Assembly (NCBI RefSeq): GCF_004010155.1
Contig: NZ_RRYH01000038.1
Span: 1 to 42,277 of the forward strand
DNA length: 42,277 nucleotides
Source of the DNA: Solirhodobacter olei
GTDB taxonomy: Bacteria; Pseudomonadota; Alphaproteobacteria; Rhodobacterales; Rhodobacteraceae
Reading direction: 5' to 3'
The translations under genes were made by a program, and so were the position numbers. This document shows, in pieces, positions 8,600 to 16,533 of the stretch (the first letter of the stretch is position 1; every line of letters begins with the position of its first letter). The notes beneath the pieces are model-generated. The model had not been told where the DNA came from. It ran no database searches and saw nothing but the letters and a program-made list of their open reading frames with translations.

Positions 8600-9555
8600 C
8601 AGCCCCGCGCCCTGATGCGCGGGTCGAGCCAGACATAGGTCAGGTCCACGAGCAAGTTCACCACCATGAAGTTGAACGCGATGAACAGGACGGTTCCCTG
8701 CACCAGCGCGTAATCACGCTGAAGGATCGCGTCGAGTACCATGCGCCCGAGGCCCGGTAGTGCGAAAAGCTGTTCCACGATCACGGCGCCTCCGAGAAGA
8801 TAGCCAAATTCGATACCAGAGACGGTGACGACGGGGATCAGGGCATTGGGCAGGGCGTGACGCCAAATCACGCCGCGCGCCGGGACGCCCCGGCTACGCG
8901 CGGTGCGGACGTAGTCCTCGCTCAGCACATCGAGCATCGCGGAGCGCGCAATGCGGGTGACCGCGGCAGCAAAGGCGGCACCCAACGTCAGGGCCGGCAG
9001 GATGAGCTGGCCGAGATTGGCTAACGGATCTTTTAGAAGGGGCGTAAAGGTGCCCATTGCGGGCAACACACCGAACCCCGCCGATAGCACGTAGATGATC
9101 ACCAGGCCGAAAACGAAGCTCGGTGTCGACTGGCCGATCATCGCCCCGATGCGAAGCACCAAGTCCGAGCGCCGCTCTGCGTGGGTGGCGGCATAGACAC
9201 CGGCCGGAACCCCAATCACCAAGGCGATGGCCATGGAAAGAAGCGCTAGTTCGAGCGTCAATGGGAAGCGCTGCAAGATCACCTCCAGCACCGGTTTGCC
9301 ATAGGTGACGGAAATGCCCAGATCGCCGTGCAGAAGCGCCCGCAGCCAGTGCCAATATTGCGCGATCCAAGGCCGATCGAGGCCGAAATAGGCCGCCAGT
9401 GCTGCTTTCTGGGCGGGTGTCAGTAGCCCCGCTTGGGTGCCCAGCATCGCGGTAATCGCGTCGCCAGGCACCAGGCGGATTGCCACGAAGACGAGGCTGG
9501 AGACGCCCAGAAGCACCAATGGGAAGGCAGCCAGTCGTCGAATGAGGGTATTCAT
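8599..9555 (-). CDS. Peptide-type ABC transporter permease, DppB/OppB-like
   Basis: A 318-residue permease with six predicted membrane spans. The family features are an N-terminal LIRRLAAFPLVLLGVSSLVFVAIR anchor region ending in LVPGD, the GLDRPW-x-QYW segment, the LGISVTYGKPV motif, and the EAA loop EDYVRTARSRGVPARGVIWRHALPNAL. ATG 9555 is preferred over the in-frame start at 9582, since AAAGG lies 7 nt before it and the family starts at MNTLIRR. The gene follows the binding-protein gene after 49 bp that include a strong stem-loop. Confidence 0.92.
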   Translation of the reverse strand: MNTLIRRLAAFPLVLLGVSSLVFVAIRLVPGDAITAMLGTQAGLLTPAQKAALAAYFGLDRPWIAQYWHWLRALLHGDLGISVTYGKPVLEVILQRFPLTLELALLSMAIALVIGVPAGVYAATHAERRSDLVLRIGAMIGQSTPSFVFGLVIIYVLSAGFGVLPAMGTFTPLLKDPLANLGQLILPALTLGAAFAAAVTRIARSAMLDVLSEDYVRTARSRGVPARGVIWRHALPNALIPVVTVSGIEFGYLLGGAVIVEQLFALPGLGRMVLDAILQRDYALVQGTVLFIAFNFMVVNLLVDLTYVWLDPRIRARG

Positions 9556-9571
9556 CGCGGGCCTTTCAGGC

Positions 9572-9595
9572 CCCCGGCCCATGCACGGGCCGGGG
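9572..9595 (-). promoter_or_regulatory. Intercistronic stem-loop after the binding-protein gene
   Basis: CCCCGGCCC (9572-9580) and GGGCCGGGG (9587-9595) make a perfect 9-bp, all-GC stem with a 6-nt loop, 9 nt after the stop of the binding-protein gene. No T-run follows on the minus strand, so it is more likely an mRNA-stabilising or processing element that raises binding-protein over permease levels than a full terminator. Confidence 0.6.
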
Positions 9596-9604
9596 ACGCC
9601 GGGT

Positions 9605-11119
9605 TCATTTCTTCAGCGTGACCGCGGAAAGCCCGAAGAGAGACCCCATCGGCGAGCCCACGAAGCCCTGAACGTCGGAGCGTTCGGCCACGTAGGTATC
9701 CGGCGTAAAGAGCCAGATCCACGGCGCCATCTCGGCCAGATGCAGGTCGAACTTGGCGAAGATCGCCTTGCGCTTGGCGGGATCTGTCTCCACCCGGCCC
9801 TGGTTCAACAGGCTGTCGAGCTCGTTGTCGGTGTAGTTCGACACTTTCAGCAGGTTGCCGGTCTTGGTGAAGTAGCGATTATACATCGTGTAGGGATCGG
9901 GCCGACCGCCGTTCAGTGCCACGGCCATATCAAAGTCCGCTTTCAACCAGGCGTCGACGTAGACGTTGAGCTGCATCATCTTGATATCGAGCTTGATGCC
10001 GATCTTCTTCAGCTCGGACTGGATCACCTGCGCCTCGGCCTCCGCGGTCGCGGGCTCGCCTGTCGCTGCAATCACGGTTGCGGTGAAGCCCTTCGCATAG
10101 CCCGCCTCCTTCATCAACTCCTTCGCCTTGGCAAGATCCGGCTTGTAGCAGAAGAGCTTGGAGGGATCTGTCGCATAGGCCGGCGCCGTGATCGGGCCGG
10201 TCACCTTGCCCTCCCCGAGCGCGGCTGTATCGAGCACGGCCTTGCGGTCGATCGCACAGGATATCGCCTGTCGTACCTTCAGCTCGGTCATCGGCTTGCG
10301 CGACGGGTTGAGCTGAAGGACGTTGTAGGAAATGGATGGCGTGCGCACGAGTTTCAATCCCGACACCTTCGGCACCATCGTTGCGACGAGAGGATCGTTG
10401 AGCAACGCGAAGTCGATCTTGCCTGTGCGGAGCGCGGCGACGATAGCCGTCTCATCGGGCAGAACCGAGATGTCGATCTGGTCGACGCCCGTCTTGCCTC
10501 CCGCCCAGTGGGGATTTGCGACGAGCACCTCACTGGCGTTCGGATCCCAGCTCTTCAGCATGAAGGGGCCCGAGCCGATTGCCTTTGTGCCGACGGACCC
10601 GTCCTTGATCGCGCTCGCCGGCAAGATGGCGGCGTTGACGCTCGCCATGGCGGCCAGGATAGGTACGTCCGGCTGGGACAGCTTGAATATGACGGTCTCG
10701 GGATCCGGCGTTTCGATCGAGGCGATCGAAAGGTAGTTGGACCGCGCGGCGGCTGCAGTCTTCTCGTCCAGCAGCCGCTCGAAGGAGGCCTTCACGTCCG
10801 AGGACGTCACTGCTTCGCCGTTCGAGAAGCTCGCCTTCGGATCGAGATGGAAGGTCAACGACTTGCCGCCATCGCCGAACGCCCAAGACTTGGCGATCGC
10901 CGGCACCACCTCCAACTTGGCATCAAGCCGGACGAGCGGTTCATAGATCAGTTCCAACAGGCGGATTGAGGAAAAGGCCGTCTGCTTTTGCGGATCAAGC
11001 CCCGTCGCGTCCTGCGACCAGGCCATCTTCAGCGTATCCGCGTGGACCGGCGCAATCGCCGGTATGGCAAGAAGCGCCGCGAGTGCGAGTGTTGACAAGC
11101 CTTTCTTGGTGGTACTCAT
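9605..11119 (-). CDS. Periplasmic substrate-binding protein, SBP_bac_5 (peptide/muropeptide) family
   Basis: A 504-residue exported protein. Residues 1-27 are a Sec signal peptide (Lys-Lys, a hydrophobic core, cleavage after VHA). The mature part follows the DppA/OppA pattern: ATGLDPQKQTAFSSIRLLELIYEPLV, SWAFGDGGKSLTFHL, SNGEAVTSSDVKASFERLLD, a central GSGPFMLKSW, and RKPMTELKVRQAISCAIDRKA. It delivers the ligand to the two permeases encoded just downstream. Some members of this family bind murein peptides, and here murQ lies 25 bp upstream while anmK ends the operon, so a peptidoglycan fragment is the best guess. The ribosome site is GGGAGACGAAC before ATG 11119. Confidence 0.9.
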   Translation of the reverse strand: MSTTKKGLSTLALAALLAIPAIAPVHADTLKMAWSQDATGLDPQKQTAFSSIRLLELIYEPLVRLDAKLEVVPAIAKSWAFGDGGKSLTFHLDPKASFSNGEAVTSSDVKASFERLLDEKTAAAARSNYLSIASIETPDPETVIFKLSQPDVPILAAMASVNAAILPASAIKDGSVGTKAIGSGPFMLKSWDPNASEVLVANPHWAGGKTGVDQIDISVLPDETAIVAALRTGKIDFALLNDPLVATMVPKVSGLKLVRTPSISYNVLQLNPSRKPMTELKVRQAISCAIDRKAVLDTAALGEGKVTGPITAPAYATDPSKLFCYKPDLAKAKELMKEAGYAKGFTATVIAATGEPATAEAEAQVIQSELKKIGIKLDIKMMQLNVYVDAWLKADFDMAVALNGGRPDPYTMYNRYFTKTGNLLKVSNYTDNELDSLLNQGRVETDPAKRKAIFAKFDLHLAEMAPWIWLFTPDTYVAERSDVQGFVGSPMGSLFGLSAVTLKK

Positions 11120-11144
11120 GTTCGTCTCCCTGGCAGGTTGCTTT

Positions 11145-12077
11145 TTATCTTTCGTTCAGGCTCTTGGTCAGTTGCAATGCCGACCGCAGCACGCCACCAG
11201 CGGCGTCAAGTCGGGCACGGGCCGCGCGGGCGTCGTCTCCAGTCAACAGCATGAGAATGGCCAACTTGACCTCCTGCTGTGACGCTTCGAGCGCCGCCTC
11301 GGCGTCAGCCATGCTGCAGCCGGTCGCCTGCATCACAATGCGAGTGGCGCGGGCGGCGAGTTTGTCGTTGGTGACGCGCAGATCGACCATCAGGTTGCCA
11401 TAGGCCTTGCCGATCCGGATCATGCTCGCCGTTGTCAGCATGTTGAGGACGAGTTTCTGCGCTGTGCCGGATTTCAGTCGAGTGGATCCGGTCAGGACCT
11501 CCGGACCGACGACAGGGGCGATTGCGATATCGGCAAGCGCATCGGCCGCAGAGCCAGGGTTGCAGGAAATCGAGACCGTCGCGGCGCCGCGCTGGCGGCC
11601 TTCCTTGAGCGCGCCCAGCACATAGGGCGTACGCCCTGACACGGAAATGCCCACGACAACGTCGCGATCGGAAACCCCGATCCGGTCGAGATCGTTACGG
11701 GCGGATTCGACCTCGTCCTCTGCACCCTCCATCGCGTGGCGAAGCGCATGATCTCCCCCGGCGATGAGGCCCACCACCATTCCCTCCGGCACGCCGAACG
11801 TCGGCGGGCATTCGGAGGCGTCCAGAATGCCGAGCCGGCCGCTCGTGCCGGCGCCGATATAGATCAGCCGGCCGCCAACACGGAACGCATTGGTGATCCG
11901 CTCCACCGCCTCGGAGATCTGCGGAAGAACGGCCGCGACCGCTGCGGGAACCCGCGCGTCCTCCTCGTTCATCCGCGCCAGAAGCTCGCGCGTCGGCAGC
12001 AGGTCGATATCTTCGGTGCGGGGGTTGCGCTCTTCCGAGACGAGGCTTTCGAGTTCGCTCAGAAGATCCCGACGCAT
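11145..12077 (-). CDS. murQ: N-acetylmuramic acid 6-phosphate etherase
   Basis: A 310-residue SIS-domain lyase that removes D-lactate from MurNAc-6-P to give GlcNAc-6-P. The signature [22 protein letters not shown] spans residues 76-96, and the two catalytic Glu residues fall at 89 and 120, spaced 31 apart exactly as the E. coli pair (83 and 114). [15 protein letters not shown] and the C-terminal UBA-like segment ([20 protein letters not shown]) are present. ATG 12077 is preferred over 12083 or 12128 because GAGG lies 6 nt before it and the family starts near here. It is the first gene after the second promoter region of the locus and works directly downstream of AnmK. Confidence 0.95.
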   Translation of the reverse strand: MRRDLLSELESLVSEERNPRTEDIDLLPTRELLARMNEEDARVPAAVAAVLPQISEAVERITNAFRVGGRLIYIGAGTSGRLGILDASECPPTFGVPEGMVVGLIAGGDHALRHAMEGAEDEVESARNDLDRIGVSDRDVVVGISVSGRTPYVLGALKEGRQRGAATVSISCNPGSAADALADIAIAPVVGPEVLTGSTRLKSGTAQKLVLNMLTTASMIRIGKAYGNLMVDLRVTNDKLAARATRIVMQATGCSMADAEAALEASQQEVKLAILMLLTGDDARAARARLDAAGGVLRSALQLTKSLNER

Positions 12078-12139
12078 TCCCATCCTCAACTTCACCCTAG
12101 CTGCGGCAGAGATTCCCCCTGCACTCACGTGTCAGCGGC

Positions 12140-12191
12140 AAGTGTGAATATTGAATTCCAATTGTCAACTGTCATCTGGAATATTATATTC
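12140..12191 (-). promoter_or_regulatory. Promoter and operator for the murQ-transporter-anmK unit
   Basis: A perfect dyad GAATAT-T-ATATTC lies at 12179-12191. Reading on the minus strand, a TTGACA -35 box (12168-12163) follows 10 bp later, with a weak -10 (ACACTT, 12145-12140) after a 17-bp spacer. Within that spacer, GAATATTGAATTC (12158-12146) is a one-mismatch second copy of the GAATA-N3-TATTC operator, 33 bp (three helical turns) from the first. The same operator and spacing occur before murA, so the divergent RpiR regulator probably acts here. Confidence 0.65.
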
Positions 12192-12217
12192 TTAAGAATG
12201 ACCAGACCCGGCAGGCG

Positions 12218-13087
12218 TCAACCTGCGGCCCGCTTTGCCAAGAGAATCGCGCCGCTCACCGCATCGCCGTCGGCGGGCTTGAGCCGGCGCCGCACGTCTG
12301 GTGCCAACCAGGGCTCAAGCGCGCTAGACAATCCCCCAAGCAGCGTAATGCGGGCCGCACCCATTGATGCAAGGGTACGCACCAGCGCGTCGATTTGTTC
12401 TGCCCCGCGCTGCACGATCTTCCGGGCCGCGCTGTCACCCTGATCGGCGTGCCGCAGCACGACCGGCGCAATCGTGGCATAGTCCGAGGCCGTTGCCTGA
12501 TCCATCCAGCTCACAACCTCGAACGGATCGTCCCTGAAACGCTGCATGACCTCGGCAAGCAGGGAGGTCTGCTCCACCCGCCCATCCTGCGCTCGCAAGG
12601 CCATCTGCAGCGCATGCAGCCCCAGGGCCGCACCACTGCCCTCGTCGGAGACAGGGAAGCCGTAGCCGCCCACGCGCAATTCCCTACCGTCAACATATCC
12701 GATCCCGATCGAGCCCGTACCGGCGATCACAATCGCGCCGTCCTGCCCGGAGTGCGCCCCGAGGCAGGCCGCCTCCGCGTCGCTCGCGTAAACGGCGGAG
12801 GCGAACCGGCCAGGCATATCGGCAAGGGCAGCACGCGCGCCTTTTCGCCCGATCCCGGCGAGCGCGATCCCAGCCGTGAGATGCTGCCAGTCATCGGAAG
12901 ACAGCCCGGCTTCGGCCATGGCGGCCTCGGCTGCAGCGTGAACGGAGGCCAGCGCGCGTTCCGGTCCGAGTCGCAGTGTAGCAGGGCCGGACAGCCCCTG
13001 GCCAAGCACCCGCCCTGTGGCGTCCTCGATCCTCGCCCGGCAACCGGTACCGCCTCCATCCACGCCGAGAAACATTTGTCCGGTCAT
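12218..13087 (-). CDS. BadF/BcrA-type sugar kinase, probable N-acetylglucosamine or amino-sugar kinase
   Basis: A 289-residue ASKHA-fold kinase. GVDGGGTGCRARI (residues 8-20) is the phosphate-1 loop, AIVIAGTGSIGIGYV is phosphate-2 and GGYGFPVSDEGSGAALG is the hinge segment seen in BadF-group GlcNAc kinases; the third loop is LLGGLSSAL. This family includes enzymes that phosphorylate GlcNAc or GlcN at O-6 and Clostridium MurK, which accepts MurNAc and GlcNAc. In this locus it would supply GlcNAc-6-P from the GlcNAc half of imported muropeptides. The start overlaps the murA stop (ATGA). The ligand-specific residues cannot be judged by eye, so GlcNAc versus MurNAc is open. Confidence 0.85.
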   Translation of the reverse strand: MTGQMFLGVDGGGTGCRARIEDATGRVLGQGLSGPATLRLGPERALASVHAAAEAAMAEAGLSSDDWQHLTAGIALAGIGRKGARAALADMPGRFASAVYASDAEAACLGAHSGQDGAIVIAGTGSIGIGYVDGRELRVGGYGFPVSDEGSGAALGLHALQMALRAQDGRVEQTSLLAEVMQRFRDDPFEVVSWMDQATASDYATIAPVVLRHADQGDSAARKIVQRGAEQIDALVRTLASMGAARITLLGGLSSALEPWLAPDVRRRLKPADGDAVSGAILLAKRAAG

Positions 13088-14340
13088 TGCGCGGCCCGCT
13101 CGATCTGCGCCCCACAGCGGCGTAGCTTCAGGTCGAGTTGCTCATACCCCCTGTCGAGATGATAGACGCGGTTGAGAACCGTTTCGCCCTCGGCGATAAG
13201 CCCCGCGAGCACCAGCGACACGGACGCGCGCAGGTCGGTCGCCATTACCTGTGCGCCATGTAGCCTTGCCCCGCCCCGAACAACGGCCGTCCTCCCCTGC
13301 AGGCGAATGTTGGCCCCAAGGCGCACCAGCTCCGGCACATGCATGAAGCGGCTTTCGAAGATCGTCTCCCGGATCATCGACGCACCGTCCGCTTGCGTCA
13401 TTAGCGCCATGAACTGCGCCTGCAGATCGGTCGGGAAGCCGGGATAGGGCTCCGTCGTGACATCCGTGCCACGAAGTGCGCCATCGCCCGAGACCACGAG
13501 ACCACGGTCGCCCGGCCATACTCGTGCGCCGGCCAACTCAAGTGCCTGGACGACCGAGGCCATATGCTCCAGCCGAGCACCGGACAGCTCGATCTGGCCA
13601 CCGGTGATAGCCGCCGCGATGGCATAGGTCCCCGCCTCAATCCGGTCCGGCATGATCCGATGCGCAGCTGGCCGCCAGGAAGCCGGGCCGTTGATAAGAA
13701 TGCGGTGCGTACCCGCACCCTCGATGACTGCTCCCATCGCGCCAAGGCTTGCGGCTAGGTCAATTACCTCCGGCTCCCGTGCGGCATTGAGGATCTCGGT
13801 CTCGCCCGCGGCGGCGGTCGCGGCCATGATCGCCGTCTCTGTTGCCCCGACCGACGGAGACGGCAAGACCAAGCGGTTACCACGAAGCCCCTTAGGCGCA
13901 CGCGCATGGATGAACCCGCCTTCCACCCTAACGTCGGCCCCAAGCGCCGAAAGCGCCGAGACATGCATGTCGACCGGCCGCGCTCCGATGGCGCAACCGC
14001 CCGGAAGCGAAACACGCGCTTCTCCGAAGCGGGCGAGCAGCGGACCCAGCACCAGAACAGTGGCGCGCATGCGGCGGACAGTGTCATAGCCGGTCTCGGC
14101 CGGCCGAGCCGGGCCCGCGTCGATGATGGCGTCGCGGTCGGTGCGGACGATCCGGGCGCCATATTGCTCGAGAAGGGTCAGCATATTGGCGACGTCGGAG
14201 ACATCGGGCAGATTGGCTAGCTCAACGGGATGGGGGCTGAGTAGCGTGGCTGCCAGCTGAGGCAGTGCGGCGTTTTTCGCTCCGGCGATCGCGACGGACC
14301 CGTGCAGCGCCCGCCCGCCTTGAATTCTCAGCTTGTCCAT
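13084..14340 (-). CDS. murA: UDP-N-acetylglucosamine 1-carboxyvinyltransferase
   Basis: A 418-residue EPSP-synthase-fold enzyme that transfers enolpyruvate from PEP to UDP-GlcNAc, the first committed step of peptidoglycan synthesis and the fosfomycin target. Lys22 and Asn23 (GAKNAALP), the catalytic Cys116 in LPGGCAIGARPVD, the PGFPTDLQAQF loop with the general-base Asp, and the C-terminal HLDRGYEQLDLKLRRCGA are all intact, so it should be active and fosfomycin-sensitive. ATG 14340 fits the family start; an upstream 12-residue extension does not. It heads the muropeptide operon, coupled to the kinase gene, away from the usual cell-wall gene cluster; a second murA elsewhere in the genome is likely but cannot be seen here. 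Confidence 0.93.
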   Translation of the reverse strand: MDKLRIQGGRALHGSVAIAGAKNAALPQLAATLLSPHPVELANLPDVSDVANMLTLLEQYGARIVRTDRDAIIDAGPARPAETGYDTVRRMRATVLVLGPLLARFGEARVSLPGGCAIGARPVDMHVSALSALGADVRVEGGFIHARAPKGLRGNRLVLPSPSVGATETAIMAATAAAGETEILNAAREPEVIDLAASLGAMGAVIEGAGTHRILINGPASWRPAAHRIMPDRIEAGTYAIAAAITGGQIELSGARLEHMASVVQALELAGARVWPGDRGLVVSGDGALRGTDVTTEPYPGFPTDLQAQFMALMTQADGASMIRETIFESRFMHVPELVRLGANIRLQGRTAVVRGGARLHGAQVMATDLRASVSLVLAGLIAEGETVLNRVYHLDRGYEQLDLKLRRCGAQIERAAQ

Positions 14341-14383
14341 CGCGCCTCGCTTTCCTGGGAGATCTTCACCTGCCATTCCCTGC

Positions 14384-14411
14384 TGTCAATATAGGTTGGA
14401 ATAATCTATTC
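14384..14411 (-). promoter_or_regulatory. Operator and promoter between murA and the rpiR-type regulator
   Basis: GAATAATCTATTC (14399-14411) is a GAATA-N3-TATTC dyad. On the minus strand a TTGACA -35 (14389-14384) follows it by 9 bp, and AAGATC lies after a 17-bp spacer as a weak -10. The layout copies the one before murQ. It lies in the 104-bp divergent region, so the same site could also control the regulator gene. Confidence 0.65.
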
Positions 14412-14444
14412 AAACTCACAGAGCAGACGACAAAGGGAGGCTCA

Positions 14445-15305
14445 ATGTCAGTCATCCGTAAGATTCTCGCAAATCTCGATCGTATGTCCCCGGCCGACCG
14501 CGAAATCGGGCAGTTCATCGCGGATCATCCGGAACGGATGTTGAGCCTGTCTTCTGCCGCGCTGGCGGCCGAGACGGGGCGCAGCCAGTCAAGCGTGGTG
14601 AAATTCTCTCAAAAACTGGGTTTTGCCAGCTATCAAGACCTCAAACTGGCGATTTCGGCCGGTCAGGCGCGGGACTGGCGGATCCCCACCGGACCGATCC
14701 ACGGTTCCATCGAGCAAGGCGATGGCTATACGACCATTGCCGAGAAGCTGGTTTCCTCCAAATATCGCGCGATGCGGGAGACGGTGGCCGCCAACGACTC
14801 CCGCGAGGTCGGGCGGGCAGTCGAAGCGATCATCTCCGCCCGTCGGGTCTTCCTGGCGGGGGTTGGCGCCTCGTCGCTGGTCGCAAGCGATCTCTGCTAC
14901 AAGCTTCTTAAGCTTGGTCGTGCCGTCATTCACACAGTCGACAGCCACATCCAAATGGCGAATGTCGCCGGGGCGGAAGAGGCCGACGTTCTGATAGCCA
15001 TCTCCTATTCCGGTTCCAGCATGGAGACCTGCCGCATTGCAGAGCTTGCCCGCGCTCAGGGCGCTCAGGTGGTGGCGATCACCGGAATGCAGGATAACCC
15101 TCTTGCCAAGTTGGCTGATGTTCTCCTCTACACGGTTGCCGACGAAGAACATGTGCGCTCCTCGTCGATCATGGCCCGCGACGCCCAGCTCGCACTGGCC
15201 GACCTGCTCTTCTTGCTGACCGTCCAACGCCAAGAGGATGCGCATGACTTCATCCATCGGAGCGAAATCGCGGTTACAGCCCTTAAAGCGGCCGGGCAGG
15301 TCTGA
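14445..15305 (+). CDS. RpiR/MurR-family transcriptional regulator of the muropeptide operon
   Basis: A 286-residue regulator. Residues 1-75 are the RpiR helix-turn-helix domain (DREIGQFIADHPERML, then AAETGRSQSSVVKFSQKLGFASYQDLK), and residues 125-265 are a SIS sugar-phosphate-binding domain with ISYSGSSMET. The family senses phosphosugars; MurR of E. coli responds to MurNAc-6-P, the intermediate made here by AnmK. ATG 14445 has a good ribosome site (AAAGGGAGG). It is transcribed divergently from murA, and matching dyads lie before murA and murQ. Their position just upstream of the -35 boxes would suit activation as well as repression. Confidence 0.9.
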   Translation: MSVIRKILANLDRMSPADREIGQFIADHPERMLSLSSAALAAETGRSQSSVVKFSQKLGFASYQDLKLAISAGQARDWRIPTGPIHGSIEQGDGYTTIAEKLVSSKYRAMRETVAANDSREVGRAVEAIISARRVFLAGVGASSLVASDLCYKLLKLGRAVIHTVDSHIQMANVAGAEEADVLIAISYSGSSMETCRIAELARAQGAQVVAITGMQDNPLAKLADVLLYTVADEEHVRSSSIMARDAQLALADLLFLLTVQRQEDAHDFIHRSEIAVTALKAAGQV

Positions 15306-15712
15306 TGCGCGCGCAAAGCGAGTTTTGTCATTTGTGGACGTATATGAACCCCACCTGATTGCAACGGTCTCGCTGGTTCTGGGTCGAGCGTCACGATTGC
15401 TGACGTATATCCGGCTTCCTGATGCGGCCCGTCTACTGGAAGGCGGATGTCTTGCCGTCGTTGATCGCGGTGGCAGTTGGTGCGTTTGCCGACTCAGCCT
15501 TCGCCCCATCACTAAGACTGGAGTCGTCAACCTACACAGCCTTATGTCCTGCCGCGACGGTCATGATGATCCGGGGAAGTGCGAGGCGTTGATGGTGTAA
15601 CCACGCCACAACTTCCGATTGAAGGGCAGATGTGGATCTGTGCTTCAGTTTATGGTGTGGCTTTCATTCGTTGCACGGTCCTTGCGTCGCGGTCGGCTAC
15701 CAAGAAAGTCCG
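15306..15712. other. Gap without a convincing gene
   Basis: About 400 bp between the regulator and the alpha/beta hydrolase. A 56-codon frame from ATG 15422 begins with a weakly signal-like stretch but has no ribosome site and no family resemblance. No terminator with a T-run is evident. I see nothing else here. Confidence 0.5.
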
Positions 15713-16459
15713 TTAGCTCAGCCCATTGAGGAACCGATTTATTGTCTCGGCGGCTGCTTGGGGTTGCTGACACATCCACCAGTGGCCAGCACCTTCAAGT
15801 ACCGCAACCTGAGCGCCCGCCCGCGCGGCCGAGCGCCGTATCAGTCTCTCGCCGCCGCAGAAATGATCTTCGGTCGGGATCAACGCGAGGCCGGGTCGTT
15901 CAGCTGCCGCGTCCAAGTGCTTTCCGGCTTCAAGCATGACGGGCTGTACGGCTGAGCGGTAAAGCGCCAGAATCGCCCGTCCCATGTCCGTACTTCGTGC
16001 CGACAGGATTTTTTCCGCGGTCGACCGCGTCATGCCCAAGCTTTCGTAGCGGTTCACAGCCGCCTCTATTGGCGCCTTCATCATTTGGGCGATCGCCTGT
16101 TCGCCCGTTTCGGGCGCCTGCCAAGCCTGCGCAAGATCATGCCAGACATAGTCAGGGTCATAGAGGCCCAGAATATCGGTGGTCCATGATCGGATCAGGT
16201 CAGGACGTTGCATCGCAACGCCCAGTACGTGGCCTCCTCCCCAATCGTGTCCGATCAGATCGACAGGTCGGGCCAGCGTCTCAAGCTCTCTGACAAGCCA
16301 AGTTCTGTAAGCGGCCATTGTGCAGTCGAAACCTTTGGGAACGGGCGCGCCGAAGCCCGGAGGCGAGAGGCAAACAACATCATCATCCGCCAGATGCGGA
16401 ATCAGATCGTCCCATATTGCTGCGGTCTCGGGATTGCCATGCACGAGGACGGTCGTCAT
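15713..16459 (-). CDS. Alpha/beta hydrolase with Asp nucleophile (epoxide hydrolase / haloalkane dehalogenase type)
   Basis: A 248-residue alpha/beta-hydrolase. The oxyanion-hole motif HGNPET is at residues 7-12, and the nucleophile elbow is GHDWGG (70-75) with Asp72 in place of Ser, the hallmark of epoxide hydrolases and haloalkane dehalogenases. An acid candidate sits in PTEDHF (about 196) and the catalytic His in GAGHWWM (about 226). HGNPET is commoner in dehalogenase-like members; the short cap domain (about residues 115-170) makes the substrate uncertain. The ribosome site is AAGGAAG before ATG 16459. The CrtA-like gene lies 74 bp upstream on the same strand, so the two may be cotranscribed. 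No signal peptide. Confidence 0.82.
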   Translation of the reverse strand: MTTVLVHGNPETAAIWDDLIPHLADDDVVCLSPPGFGAPVPKGFDCTMAAYRTWLVRELETLARPVDLIGHDWGGGHVLGVAMQRPDLIRSWTTDILGLYDPDYVWHDLAQAWQAPETGEQAIAQMMKAPIEAAVNRYESLGMTRSTAEKILSARSTDMGRAILALYRSAVQPVMLEAGKHLDAAAERPGLALIPTEDHFCGGERLIRRSAARAGAQVAVLEGAGHWWMCQQPQAAAETINRFLNGLS

Positions 16460-16533
16460 GTCGGGCTTCCTTTCGCCAAAGGGCCAAGCTGTCGAGGGAG
16501 CCAGGCCTGCCGGCTACGGGGGCAGCGCGAATC

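Noticed and set aside
15422-15592. 56-codon ORF with a weakly signal-like head
   Set aside because: No ribosome site, no conserved pattern, and the tail is random-looking.
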